Source: JAVDCA01 sp035293985 (GTDB lineage: Bacteria > Pseudomonadota > Alphaproteobacteria > Rhizobiales > Xanthobacteraceae). Taken from it: DNA of 64,000 nucleotides. The position numbers and the translations under genes were made by a program. Location of the stretch: contig DATGLS010000052.1 in the NCBI GenBank assembly GCA_035293985.1, forward strand, positions 558,001-622,000, read 5' to 3'. The number at the start of each line of letters is the position of its first letter. Position 1 is the first letter of the stretch. The notes under the pieces are model-generated. The model had not been told where the DNA came from and ran no database searches. It saw nothing but the letters and a program-made list of their open reading frames with translations. This document shows, piece after piece, positions 1 to 8,069 of the stretch.

Positions 1-47
1 TCGAGCCGTACCTGATGCAGCTGCGCCTCGAACACGGCGATGCGTGA
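1..47 (+). CDS. waaA: WaaA (KdtA) C-terminus, partial: Kdo transferase
   Basis: Only the last 15 codons lie in the window; they read EPYLMQLRLEHGDA and stop at 45-47. The next start codon (ATG at 40) lies inside this end, so the two genes overlap by 8 bases and are probably translationally coupled. The assignment to 3-deoxy-D-manno-octulosonic acid transferase rests on the short tail and on the usual waaA-lpxK order in Hyphomicrobiales. It is an inference from context, not a domain match. Confidence 0.6.
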   Translation, partial: EPYLMQLRLEHGDA

Positions 48-1047
48 GCCGGCCTTCTGGTGGCGCCCGCCGGGATTTCTCGCTGCCGCGCTCGCGCCGC
101 TCGGCGCGCTTTACGGCGCGGTCGCGGCCCGCCGCATGGCGCGGCGCGGGCGGCGCGCCCGCGTGCCGGTGATCTGCGTCGGCAACCTGACGCTCGGTGG
201 ATCGGGCAAGACGCCGTCCGCGATCGCGGTCGCGCGCATGCTGCAGAAGGCCGGCGAGCGGCCGGCGTTTCTCACTCGCGGCTACGGCGGACGGCTCGCC
301 GGACCGGTCGCTGTCATGCCCGTACACACCGCCGCCGACGTCGGCGACGAGCCGCTGCTGCTCGCGCGCGTCGCCCCGACCATCGTGGCGCGGGACCGCG
401 TCGCCGGCGCGGGCGCCGTGCCGGCCGACGCCACCGTCATCGTGATGGACGACGGCCTTCAGAACGCTTCGCTCGCCAAGAGCATCTCGGTGGTGGTGCT
501 CGACGGTCCGCGCGGCATCGGCAACGGCAAGGTCTTTCCCGCCGGGCCGCTGCGGGCGCCGCTCGCGGACCAGCTCGCCCGCTGCCAGGCCGTTCTCGTC
601 ATCGGGGACGCCGCCGCCGCCGCGAATGGCATCATCGCGGCCACGCGCCAAAGGGGTCGAGCCGTGTTGACGGGCCGGCTCGTGCCCGACGTGGCTGCAG
701 TCGCGCAACTCTCGGGCCGCGACGTCCTCGCCTTCGCCGGGATCGGCAATCCGGAAAAGTTCTACGCCACCTTGCGCGCGGCCGGAATCGCGGTCGCCGA
801 GCAGCGCAGCTTTGCCGATCACCACGTGTTCACCGCGGCCGAAGCGGCCGAGCTGATCGCACACGCCGACGCGCACGGCCTCACGCTTGTGACGACCGAG
901 AAGGATCACGCGCGGATGAGCGGCCAAACATCCCTCGCAGCACTCGCGGCCCGCAGCGTGACGCTGCCGGTCACGCTAGAGATCGACACTGCAGATGTGC
1001 TTGCGCAATTGGCGGCGGACGTGTTGCACGACCGAGGGCGAGGCTAG
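40..1047 (+). CDS. lpxK: Tetraacyldisaccharide 4'-kinase (lipid A pathway)
   Basis: LpxK phosphorylates the 4' position of the tetraacyldisaccharide 1-phosphate precursor of lipid A at the inner membrane. The 335-residue product has the family's usual length. It has an N-terminal hydrophobic helix (about 11-30) that anchors it to the membrane, a P-loop GNLTLGGSGKTP at about 48-59, and the MDDGLQN motif near 136-142. The start overlaps the end of the preceding waaA gene by 8 bases. The stop overlaps the converging DUF2093 gene tail to tail. All expected motifs are intact. Confidence 0.95.
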   Translation: MREPAFWWRPPGFLAAALAPLGALYGAVAARRMARRGRRARVPVICVGNLTLGGSGKTPSAIAVARMLQKAGERPAFLTRGYGGRLAGPVAVMPVHTAADVGDEPLLLARVAPTIVARDRVAGAGAVPADATVIVMDDGLQNASLAKSISVVVLDGPRGIGNGKVFPAGPLRAPLADQLARCQAVLVIGDAAAAANGIIAATRQRGRAVLTGRLVPDVAAVAQLSGRDVLAFAGIGNPEKFYATLRAAGIAVAEQRSFADHHVFTAAEAAELIAHADAHGLTLVTTEKDHARMSGQTSLAALAARSVTLPVTLEIDTADVLAQLAADVLHDRGRG

Positions 1048-1268
1048 CCTGTGGCCCGCTCCGGATGGAGCCGCTGCAGCACGGCTTCCGGCGACGCGTA
1101 GGGCTCCTGGTGCTCGACGCTCCAGTATTTGAGCTCCTCGAGCGGGATGGCGACGCCCGTGATGGCGCAGCGCACGAACGCGCCCGGGCGGATCACGCGG
1201 AAATCTCCGTCGAGATACCGAACCTCGGCCTCGCCGGGCGCCGAACGATGATCGAAGCGATTGAGCAC
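1044..1268 (-). CDS. DUF2093 domain-containing protein
   Basis: This 74-residue protein has the sequence character of the alphaproteobacterial DUF2093 family. It has a VRYLDGDFRVIRPGAFVRCA core followed by a TGVAIPLEELKYW segment. The family has no known function and commonly sits between xseA and lpxK, as here. Its stop codon shares bases with the lpxK stop codon, so the two converging genes overlap by 4 bases with no room for a terminator. There is no signal peptide and it is probably cytoplasmic. Confidence 0.85.
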   Translation of the reverse strand: MLNRFDHRSAPGEAEVRYLDGDFRVIRPGAFVRCAITGVAIPLEELKYWSVEHQEPYASPEAVLQRLHPERATG

Positions 1269-1487
1269 CTGCCAGTCCCTCTGCCAGTCTCCAGCGTGCC
1301 GCCGGCGGCCGCGCCGCGCGGCCCGATGACAGCGCGATGAACATAGTGGCTCTTGCCGACAGGCGAAACCCCGCCACGTCTGGGGCGAAATGCCCGGCTA
1401 TGACGCTCCGTAAGCCTCGCCTAAACAAACAGCAGGTTTCCTGTCCGGTGGTATGATCTCCTGCCGAGGCGCCACCTGATCGACCGT

Positions 1488-2354
1488 ATGCGCAGCTCGC
1501 TGATCCTCGCCGCCGTACTGATCTTTGCCGCGGGCCCTGCTTTCGGCGCGACGGCGCCCGCGCCCGTTGTCCCGCCGATGGCCCCGACGCCCGTCGACAT
1601 CCCGCTCGACAAAGGCGCACTCAAATCGTTGCTGTTTCGGCCCGAGGGGCCCGGGCCATTCCCGGCGGTGGTCGCCTTGCACGGCTGCGACGGCCTGATG
1701 ACGCGCAAGAACGTGCTCGGGACGCGCTCGCGCGACTGGGCCGAGCATCTCGTCAAGGCGGGCTTCGTGGTGCTGCTGCCCGATTCTTTCGGCTCGCGCG
1801 GGCTCGGCTCGCAATGCGGGGTGCGCCGCCGCGCGGTGCGCAGCAGCCGCGAGCGGGTGGCGGACGCCAATGCGGCACGCCACTGGCTGCAGGCGCAGAC
1901 CTACATCGAGCCGCGCCACGTGACGCTGCTCGGCTGGTCGACCGGCGCCAACACGGTGCTGTGGACGGTGCGCCGGCGCATCGCGCTCGCCGAGACGAAC
2001 GCGAACGACATCGATTTCCGCTCGGCGGTCGCGCTCTATCCGGGCTGCGGGCGGCTCGACAATGCGGGCTGGAGCGCGCGCATCCCCACGCTGATCCTGA
2101 TCGGCGCTATCGACGACTGGACGCCGGCGCCGGCCTGCCAGCACATGGTCGCGGGTGCGCGCGGGCGCAGCGCCGGCACCTCGATCGTGGTCTATCCCGG
2201 CGCCTACCACGATTTCGATCATCCCAACCGGCCGGTCGGGCTGCGCAACGGCGTCGCCCTGTCGGCCAGCAGCACCGGAACGGTGCATAGCGGCACCAAT
2301 CCGGTGGCGCGCGCCGATGCGCTCAAACGGGTGCCGGAGTGGCTCGCGCGCTGA
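1488..2354 (+). CDS. Exported dienelactone hydrolase-like alpha/beta hydrolase
   Basis: The 288-residue product begins with a clear Sec signal peptide (about 1-20, ending AFGA) and a short Pro/Ala linker, so it should act in the periplasm. The alpha/beta hydrolase fold is visible: a VVALHGCDG oxyanion loop near residue 60, a nucleophile elbow GWSTG with Ser151, an acidic residue at Asp209/Asp210 (GAIDDWTP), and a catalytic His around 241 (YHDFDH). The best match is the dienelactone hydrolase family, although the classical Cys nucleophile is replaced by Ser. Substrate unknown. The gene stands alone. Confidence 0.8.
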   Translation: MRSSLILAAVLIFAAGPAFGATAPAPVVPPMAPTPVDIPLDKGALKSLLFRPEGPGPFPAVVALHGCDGLMTRKNVLGTRSRDWAEHLVKAGFVVLLPDSFGSRGLGSQCGVRRRAVRSSRERVADANAARHWLQAQTYIEPRHVTLLGWSTGANTVLWTVRRRIALAETNANDIDFRSAVALYPGCGRLDNAGWSARIPTLILIGAIDDWTPAPACQHMVAGARGRSAGTSIVVYPGAYHDFDHPNRPVGLRNGVALSASSTGTVHSGTNPVARADALKRVPEWLAR

Positions 2355-2383
2355 GCCCGTCATCGCGCTTCAGCTCATTGTTT

Positions 2384-2442
2384 GCGCATGATCTTTTACG
2401 AAAACGGATATCCTCGCATGATACCGGCTTTCGGGCACCATG
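2384..2442. repeat. Rhizobiales-type intergenic palindrome
   Basis: The stretch begins GCATGATCTTTTACG and ends CACCATGC. It resembles the GCATGATC...GATCATGC palindromes common between genes in Hyphomicrobiales. A better-preserved relative lies at 52106-52154. The arms here are degraded. The family assignment is from memory of related genomes. Confidence 0.5.
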
Positions 2443-2609
2443 CACTTGCTGCATGAAGCGCGGGAGCAAATTCCGATTCCGCACCAGGGCAATTTGTTCT
2501 AAATCCTACCCGGCGGAACCGGCCGCACCTGTCGTCATTCCGACACGGAACGCGCGCACAGGCAACACAGCCACCCTTTCGATCCGGGAAAACCCAGGAG
2601 CATCGTACC

Positions 2610-2909
2610 ATGTCACGCATCCGTCTTGCCGTCGGCGCCGCGATTCTTGCGGCGGGACTCGTGGTTTCGGCCCAAGCCCAGGCGCCCGCCCCGGCCGCCC
2701 AGCCGGCTCCGGCCGCTCAGCCGGCCACGCCATCCAAGATGGACAAGGTGAAGTCCTGGTCGCGCAAGAAGTGGGATGCCGCCAAGGCGGAGATGTCGAA
2801 GGACAAGACCAAGTGGGATGGCTGCGTCGCCAAGGCTCACGAGCAGAAGCTCAAGATGTCGAGCAAGGCCGGCTGGGCCTTCGTCTACGACTGCATGAAG
2901 AACTCGTAG
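2610..2909 (+). CDS. Small exported lysine-rich protein
   Basis: This 99-residue protein has a Sec signal peptide (about 1-24, ending AQAQA), a Pro/Ala spacer (about 25-43), and a basic domain rich in Lys and Trp (KVKSWSRKKWD). Two cysteines, one in WDGCVAKAH and one in VYDCMKNS, could form a disulfide. An AGGAG ribosome-binding site precedes the ATG. Similar short periplasmic proteins occur in Bradyrhizobium relatives, but I do not recognise a function. No partner gene adjoins it. Confidence 0.7.
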   Translation: MSRIRLAVGAAILAAGLVVSAQAQAPAPAAQPAPAAQPATPSKMDKVKSWSRKKWDAAKAEMSKDKTKWDGCVAKAHEQKLKMSSKAGWAFVYDCMKNS

Positions 2910-3020
2910 GCGATCGAAGCAGCCGGAGAAGCTCTCCGGGCTGACCCCATGTGAGGTGGGCACGACACCAGCGCTCCTTCTCGCCCTGAAGGGGAGAGGG
3001 GGCGCTAGCACCGTAGACAA

Positions 3021-4577
3021 TCAGAACAGGCTGCCCTGCCCTTCATTGCTGCTGCCGCTGCGGCGGCGCGGCCGTGGGCGCTGCGCCGCGATCGGCTCAC
3101 GGCGCCCGGTCGCGCCGGTCTGCGCGGTCGCGCCCACGTGCCCATCCTGGAATTCGATGTCGAGCCGCATGCCGGCCGCGACAGCGGCGGCGGTGCGCAG
3201 CGGCTGGCCCTCCGGCCCGCGCACCAGCGCAAAACCGCGCGCCAGCACGCCGTGATAGGAGAGCGCCGCGAGCAGCTGCGCGGCCCGCTCCAGCCGATCA
3301 GTGCGGCGATCGAGCAAGGTGAAGAGCGCGCGCTCGCCGCGCTCCATGAGCACGGCGAGCCGGTCGCGAGCGCGGGCGATGCGGGTGCGCTGCGCTTCGG
3401 CGTTATGGCGTAGGCTCGCGGCGAGTAGGCCGGCGGCGGCGGCAAAGCGTGCACGGCGGCGCTCGACCTGCCCGCGCAGCAGCTGCGGCGAGAGCCGTGC
3501 CGCGATACGCGACAGCGCCGTGTGATGGATCTGCGCATTGGCGCGCAACGCGCGCGGCAGGCGGTCGGTGCAGGCGTCGAGCCGCTGGCGCGGGATCGCG
3601 AGCAGCGCGTCCGCGCTCGGCAGCGCGCGGGCGGCGGCGCGCAACTCGGTGCGGCGGTGATCCTGGCCGCGCGACCAGCAGGCGAGCGAGCGGCGCGCGA
3701 GGCCGTCGATGCGCGCGATCAGCTCGCTGCGCACCGGCACCGCCATCTCGGCCGCCGCGGTCGGCGTCGGCGCGCGCTTGTCGGCGGCGAAATCGATCAG
3801 CGTCACGTCGGTCTCGTGGCCGACCGCGGAGATCAGCGGGATCATGCTGTCGGCCGCGGCACGCACCACGATCTCCTCGTTGAACGACCATAGATCCTCG
3901 ATCGAGCCGCCACCGCGCGCGACGATCAGCAGGTCGGGGCGCGGAATCGGGCGGCGCAATTCGCCTACGTTGGGCAGCTCGTTGAAGCCGCGGATCGCCG
4001 CCGCGACCTCCTCGGCAGAGCCCTCGCCCTGGACGCGCACCGGCCAGACGACGACGTGGCGCGGAAAGCGATCCGAGAGCCGATGCAGGATGTCGCGGAT
4101 CACGGCACCGGTCGGTGACGTGACGACGCCGATCACGTCGGGCAGCCACGGCAGCAGCTGCTTCCTCGCCTCGTCGAACAGGCCTTCGGCGGCGAGCTTC
4201 CTCTTGCGCTCCTCGAGCAGCGCCATCAGCGCGCCGACGCCCGCCGGCTCGAGCCGATCGATGACGATCTGATAGGACGACTTGCCCGGGTAGGTGGTGA
4301 GCCGCCCGGTCGCGATCACCTCGAGGCCCTCCTCGGGCTTGAAGCGGATGCGGCCGAACACGCCCTTCCAGATCACCGCGTCGATGCGGGCGCCTTCGTC
4401 CTTGAGCGAGAAATAGCAGTGGCCCGACGCGTGCGGCCCGCGATAGCCGGAGATCTCACCGCGCACGCGCACATAGCCGAAGTTGTCCTCGACCGTGCGC
4501 TTGAGCGCGGCCGAGAGCTCGGAGACCGACCACTCCGGAACGTTGACGCGGGCCTGCTCGGCGGCGGGGGCGGGCAT
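3021..4577 (-). CDS. xseA: Exodeoxyribonuclease VII large subunit
   Basis: XseA is the catalytic subunit of ExoVII, which degrades single-stranded DNA to oligonucleotides in mismatch and damage repair. From the ATG at 4577 the product is 518 residues, close to usual. It has an N-terminal OB fold (VRGEISGYRG...HCYFSLKD, about 35-60), the catalytic domain with the family motif ARGGGSIEDLWSFNEE near residue 220, then Arg/Ala-rich coiled coil. The frame stays open further upstream, but that extension runs through a long palindrome and is not coding. The small subunit gene xseB is not in the window. Confidence 0.95.
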   Translation of the reverse strand: MPAPAAEQARVNVPEWSVSELSAALKRTVEDNFGYVRVRGEISGYRGPHASGHCYFSLKDEGARIDAVIWKGVFGRIRFKPEEGLEVIATGRLTTYPGKSSYQIVIDRLEPAGVGALMALLEERKRKLAAEGLFDEARKQLLPWLPDVIGVVTSPTGAVIRDILHRLSDRFPRHVVVWPVRVQGEGSAEEVAAAIRGFNELPNVGELRRPIPRPDLLIVARGGGSIEDLWSFNEEIVVRAAADSMIPLISAVGHETDVTLIDFAADKRAPTPTAAAEMAVPVRSELIARIDGLARRSLACWSRGQDHRRTELRAAARALPSADALLAIPRQRLDACTDRLPRALRANAQIHHTALSRIAARLSPQLLRGQVERRRARFAAAAGLLAASLRHNAEAQRTRIARARDRLAVLMERGERALFTLLDRRTDRLERAAQLLAALSYHGVLARGFALVRGPEGQPLRTAAAVAAGMRLDIEFQDGHVGATAQTGATGRREPIAAQRPRPRRRSGSSNEGQGSLF

Positions 4578-4633
4578 GGGTGCAAGATAGGTGTGATTCG
4601 GGCATTTGTCTGCGGGTGTGCGTCTGTCGTAAT

Positions 4634-4775
4634 GTGGGCAAAGGCGGCCAAGCTGTCGGCGGATTTGCACAATGCCGGTTCCGCCGTGCCCACGCGCGGT
4701 CGAGCGTGACACGCGTGGGCACGGCGGAGCCGGCAGCGGTGCAAGACGGCGATAGCGGTGGCCGCCTTTGCCCAC
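4634..4775. repeat. Long imperfect palindrome between xseA and a divergent oxidoreductase gene
   Basis: The outer arms are a perfect 17-base inverted repeat: 4634-4650 (GTGGGCAAAGGCGGCCA) and 4759-4775. The inner arms, 4675-4696 and 4712-4733, pair over 22 bases with one mismatch around a 15-base loop. The segments between them also pair, less well. The whole element can fold into one hairpin of about 140 bases. It lies between two divergent genes, which suggests a mobile-type intergenic repeat, not a terminator. Confidence 0.8.
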
Positions 4776-4798
4776 CGTTACGAGTCTCCGGGAACAAC

Positions 4799-5842
4799 AT
4801 GAAAATCGGACTGTTCGATCACGTCGAGTGGGGCGACCGCCCGCTCGCGACGCTCTTCGACGAGCGGCTGCAATTCGCCGCCGCGGCGGATGAGGCGGGC
4901 ATCTGGGCCCTGCACGTTGCCGAGCACCACGCGACCCCGCTCAACATGGTACCGGTGCCGGGCGTGTGGCTCGGCGCGCTCGCGCGCGCGACCAGGCGCA
5001 TGCGGCTCGGCCCGCTGGTCTACCTGCTGCCGCTCTATTCGCCGCTGCGGCTGATCGAGGAGATCTGCATGCTCGATCATCTGAGCTCGGGCAGGCTCGA
5101 GGTCGGCGTCGGGCGCGGCGTCTCGCCATTCGAGCTCAAATACCACAAGGTCGAGCACGATCAGTCGCGCGACATCTTCGTCGACGCGTTCGCCTGCGTC
5201 AGCGCCGGGCTGCAGACCGACATGCTGACCTACAAGGGTGCGCACTACGCCTACGAGAATGTGCCGATCGCGCTGCGGCCACTGCAGCAGCCGCATCCCG
5301 CCTTCTGGTACGGCTCGTCCAACACGACCGGGGCGACCTGGGCGGGCGAGCACGGCATGCATTTCCTGAGCCTCGGCCCGACCGGTTTCGCGAAAAAGAA
5401 CATCGACGCCTACCGCGCGGCGCTGGCGAAGCGCGGCGGGCCCGCGAGCCCGAAGGCGGAGTTCTCCGGCGGCGTCGCCATCGGCGTGCAGCGCCACATC
5501 TTCGTCGCCGACACCGACGCCGAGGCGAAGCGCTTCGCCAAGCCGGCGATGGAGCGCCATCTCGCTCATCTGAACTGGTTGCGCGTCAAGCACGGCGCCG
5601 GCGCCGCCGACACGCGCTTCAACGTGCCGCGCGGGGCGAGCTTCGAGGAGGCGGTCGCCGACGGCTCGACCATCGCCGGGAGCCCGCAGACCGTCTATGC
5701 GGAGCTGGAGAAGCAGGTCGCCGAGCTCGGCATCAATTACCTGCTCACCTATCTCTTCCTCGGCACCATGTCGCTCGCCGAGGCGCTGCGCTCGCTGCAG
5801 CTGTTCAGCGCCGAGGTGATGCCGAAGCTCGCGAAGTTGTAA
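4799..5842 (+). CDS. LLM-class (bacterial luciferase-like) flavin-dependent oxidoreductase
   Basis: This 347-residue protein belongs to the luciferase-like monooxygenase superfamily, whose members use reduced FMN or F420 in a TIM barrel. It begins MKIGLFDHVEWGD. Family features include FAAAADEAGIWALHVAEHH (about 28-46), the strand LGPLVYLLPLYSPLRLIEE, and LDHLSSGRLEVGVGRG near residue 100. The ATG at 4799 is chosen because it opens the conserved fold just beyond the palindrome. Substrate cannot be told. A more distant LLM protein lies at 38513-39649. Confidence 0.85.
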   Translation: MKIGLFDHVEWGDRPLATLFDERLQFAAAADEAGIWALHVAEHHATPLNMVPVPGVWLGALARATRRMRLGPLVYLLPLYSPLRLIEEICMLDHLSSGRLEVGVGRGVSPFELKYHKVEHDQSRDIFVDAFACVSAGLQTDMLTYKGAHYAYENVPIALRPLQQPHPAFWYGSSNTTGATWAGEHGMHFLSLGPTGFAKKNIDAYRAALAKRGGPASPKAEFSGGVAIGVQRHIFVADTDAEAKRFAKPAMERHLAHLNWLRVKHGAGAADTRFNVPRGASFEEAVADGSTIAGSPQTVYAELEKQVAELGINYLLTYLFLGTMSLAEALRSLQLFSAEVMPKLAKL

Positions 5843-6561
5843 GGATCGTCGCGAGGATATTGAGGACGCTGCTATTATCCCAGTTGGGTTCGTTCTGCAA
5901 AAATGCTCGGCGCGCCCCGGATGGAGCAAAGCTCAGTTCGGGACGCTCCGCGCGGTATTCCCACCTTCTACCTTCGCCCTCCCCGCAGGCGCTGATTCCA
6001 TTGTCGTTTTGACCTAGGTTCGTTCTGCCAGAATGCTGGCGCCGGTCCGCGCATTCGCGGTTCCTCGGCCGTCCCGAACGAACCAGTTAGGACCGATCTC
6101 CCTGCCGGCATCACGCTTTGACCGCGCCGCGCCTCCGATGCGCTGCAAAGCGCCGATCGCCAATTCCGCTTCGAAAAATTCGTTGAAAAATACAGGCGAT
6201 TTACAGGACGCCGATGTGCGCCGAGTACAGGAAAAGCTATTGAAATAGCGAGAGGAAAGGCGCGCGCGCCGAACCGCAAATAACAGGAAGGAACACGACC
6301 CGGAAACAAGAAGAACAGGGCGACATCGGGAAGCGCGCCCGACAATGACATCACGCCCTTTGCGCTGACCTTACCCTTGAAAAGCAAGGCGCGCCTGAAG
6401 CGGCGAGGCTGCGGACGCGCGGATGTCACTCTGTACTTATTGCCATGCGCCACTCGCGCCCGAAACGCAAACGGAATTCAGTCTACCCCCGCTATTCAGC
6501 TCGTAACCCGGATTGAGCGGATCCGAAGCGGTGTCCCGCATTTCGCTGCGCTCAATGCGGG
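5843..6561. other. Gene-free stretch with repeat debris
   Basis: I see no credible gene in these roughly 700 bases. Base composition is more mixed than in neighbouring genes. Two near-copies of GGTTCGTTCTGC followed by AATGCT occur at about 5887 and 6017. The right edge (about 6500-6565) carries a GTAGCCCGCATT...CGGGTTAC-type palindrome. It looks like accumulated repeat remnants. Confidence 0.5.
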
Positions 6562-6565
6562 CTAC
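6500..6565. repeat. GTAGCCCGCATT-family intergenic repeat
   Basis: Read on the minus strand this runs from GTAGCCCGCATTGAGCGC through AAATGCGGGAC to CCGGGTTAC. GCCCGCATT and AATGCGGGA form inverted arms. A second member is at 35757-35828. It ends directly on the stop codon of the SRPBCC pseudogene. Confidence 0.6.
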
Positions 6566-6954
6566 ACAACGCCGTCGAGCGTCTGCTTCATCAGGCGCAT
6601 GTCCGCCTCCATCATCGCGCCGATCGCATCCTCAGCGGCGTCGGAAAACGGTGATCCAGACCACCTTGGTCGTGCCGCCCTCGACGAGCAGAGCCTGCGC
6701 GGATCCGTTGTGATGGGTGAGCGTGCCGCGGGACGCCGACCAGACGAGGCGGCGTTCGGCATCGTCGAGTGATGATCGCCTCCCGCACCACCATGCCGTT
6801 GCCGAACGTGACGATACGCGCCCCGGGCTCGAGGCGCGTATGGGTGACGAAGCCCGGCGCCAGGCGGGTGTGGAGTGCGCCGACGTCGCGCAGCGCATCC
6901 CGCACGAGCTCGGGCTTGGCGGCGGTCACGATTTCCCTTGCGGATCGTTGCCAT
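6562..6954 (-). pseudogene. SRPBCC-family (START/Bet v1-like) protein, three frameshifts
   Basis: A recognisable SRPBCC protein is spread over three reading frames. It starts MATIRK at 6954. An extra base near 6935 is needed to explain the step into IVTAAKPELVRDALRDVG and on through GARIVTFGNGMVVREAII. A second shift near 6770 leads to LDDAERRLVWSA and on to TKVVWIT. A third, near 6645, leads to DAAEDAIGAMMEADMRLMK and the stop at 6562. The order and spacing of the pieces match a single protein of about 130 residues. Three independent shifts make decay more likely than sequencing error. It lies directly downstream of the EamA gene and was probably its operon partner. Confidence 0.8.
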
Positions 6955-6968
6955 CGTCCTTGCTCCTA

Positions 6969-7943
6969 TCAGCGCGCCGAGCCACGCGCCGCGACCGGCG
7001 CCCGCGAGAAGGCGCCGCTCGCCAGCACGACGCCGAGGCTGACCGCGACGATGGCGAGCCACGCGACGCGCGTAGGGAATTCGCCGAGCAGCGGCATGCC
7101 GAGCAGGGCGACGACCACCGGCGTCAACGACCCGAGCACGGCGGCGCGCGGGGCGCCGAGCCGGCGGACGGCCTCGCCATACAGGAAGAGCGCGATGACG
7201 CCCGTGACCACGCCCTGCATCGCGGCTTGCGTGATCACCTCGTGCGCCGGCGCCGACAGCAGCCGCGATCCGAAGACGAGGAAGTACACGGGCGTAAGCG
7301 CGACGAACGAGTAGAAGTTGACAATCGCGGCGGCATGCCAGGGGCTTACGCCCGAGCGCCGCAGTGTGACGGTGTACATCGCAAACAGCGCCGCGGCCGC
7401 GACAAACAGGAGGTGGCCGCGCCATGCGCCCGAAGCGCCGCCGAGCAGCGTGTGCGCCGCGATAGCGGCAACCCCGGCCGCGACCGCCGCGAATCCGATC
7501 ACGCGCACCCGGTCGAACCGCTCGCTGCCGAGCAGGGCGGAGAAAACGGCCACGAACACCGGCATGGTGGCAACCATCACGGTTCCCGCATCTGAGGCAG
7601 GCGCGAATTTCATCGCGGTCGAGGCGACCAGCAGGAATGGAAGCCCGGCGCCGCACACGAGCAGAAGCGTGCGCTTGAGCCCGATCTGGCGGAACCCGAG
7701 CCCATGGCGCCACAGGACCGGCGCGAGGAGCGCGGTCGGCACCGCGTAGCGCAGGAACGCCACATCCACCGGGCGCAGGTGCGTGGTCACGGCGAATCGG
7801 GTGGCGATGATCCAGGCGGCCCAGCACACGACGACCAGCAAGCCAGCGCCAATTCCGAGATAAAGGTTGCGAGCCTCGGCCTGGGATGACGCTGCCTTTG
7901 CGGCCTGAAACGGAATCGCCAGAGCATTCAAGTGGATAGACAT
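6969..7943 (-). CDS. EamA-family (DMT) transporter
   Basis: The 324-residue inner-membrane protein has about ten hydrophobic segments in two homologous halves, the EamA/drug-metabolite transporter pattern. The first half contains WAAWIIATRF and VAFLRYAVPTALLAP; the second contains GVVTGVIALFLYGEAVRRLGAPRAAVLGSLTPVVVALLG split across two helices. The start at 7943 is chosen because a strong GGAGGA site sits 5 bases upstream. An earlier ATG would add 13 residues with no such site. Substrate unknown. The gene is transcribed away from a CGNR regulator, which may control it. Confidence 0.85.
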   Translation of the reverse strand: MSIHLNALAIPFQAAKAASSQAEARNLYLGIGAGLLVVVCWAAWIIATRFAVTTHLRPVDVAFLRYAVPTALLAPVLWRHGLGFRQIGLKRTLLLVCGAGLPFLLVASTAMKFAPASDAGTVMVATMPVFVAVFSALLGSERFDRVRVIGFAAVAAGVAAIAAHTLLGGASGAWRGHLLFVAAAALFAMYTVTLRRSGVSPWHAAAIVNFYSFVALTPVYFLVFGSRLLSAPAHEVITQAAMQGVVTGVIALFLYGEAVRRLGAPRAAVLGSLTPVVVALLGMPLLGEFPTRVAWLAIVAVSLGVVLASGAFSRAPVAARGSAR

Positions 7944-7990
7944 CAGTTCCTCCTCGACGATGGGCGCCGCCGTACCGCGCACGCTACATC

Positions 7991-8062
7991 ACTAACCCGT
8001 AACCTGGTTGGCAGTTACATTGTGGAGATCATCTTGTCAACCGCCATCAGGGTTAGTATCTA
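7991..8062. promoter_or_regulatory. Divergent promoter region with inverted repeat, EamA / CGNR regulator
   Basis: On the plus strand TTGTCA (8034-8039), 17 bases, then TATCTA (8057-8062) fits a vegetative promoter. Its expected start point falls at the ATG at 8070, implying a leaderless transcript. On the minus strand TTGACA (8040-8035) shares the same bases and points toward EamA, with a weaker -10. ACTAACCC (7991-7998) is repeated inverted as GGGTTAGT (8050-8057), overlapping the plus -10, and GTAAC/GTTAC arms lie between. These are candidate operators. Confidence 0.5.
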
Positions 8063-8069
8063 TCGGAGC

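Noticed and set aside
60..1340. Open frame of 426 codons overlapping lpxK in another phase
   Set aside because: Arg/Ala/Gly-dominated shadow of lpxK with no motif. Such frames arise throughout this GC-rich DNA.
4578..4775. N-terminal extension of XseA
   Set aside because: It also runs through the palindrome, and the OB fold begins after the ATG at 4577.
4580..4798. N-terminal extension of the LLM oxidoreductase through the palindrome
   Set aside because: The extension is translated repeat sequence. The fold begins at the ATG at 4799.
5968..6453. Minus-strand frame of 161 codons in the 5.8-6.6 kb gap
   Set aside because: Composition is irregular, there is no motif or ribosome-binding site, and repeat fragments run through it.
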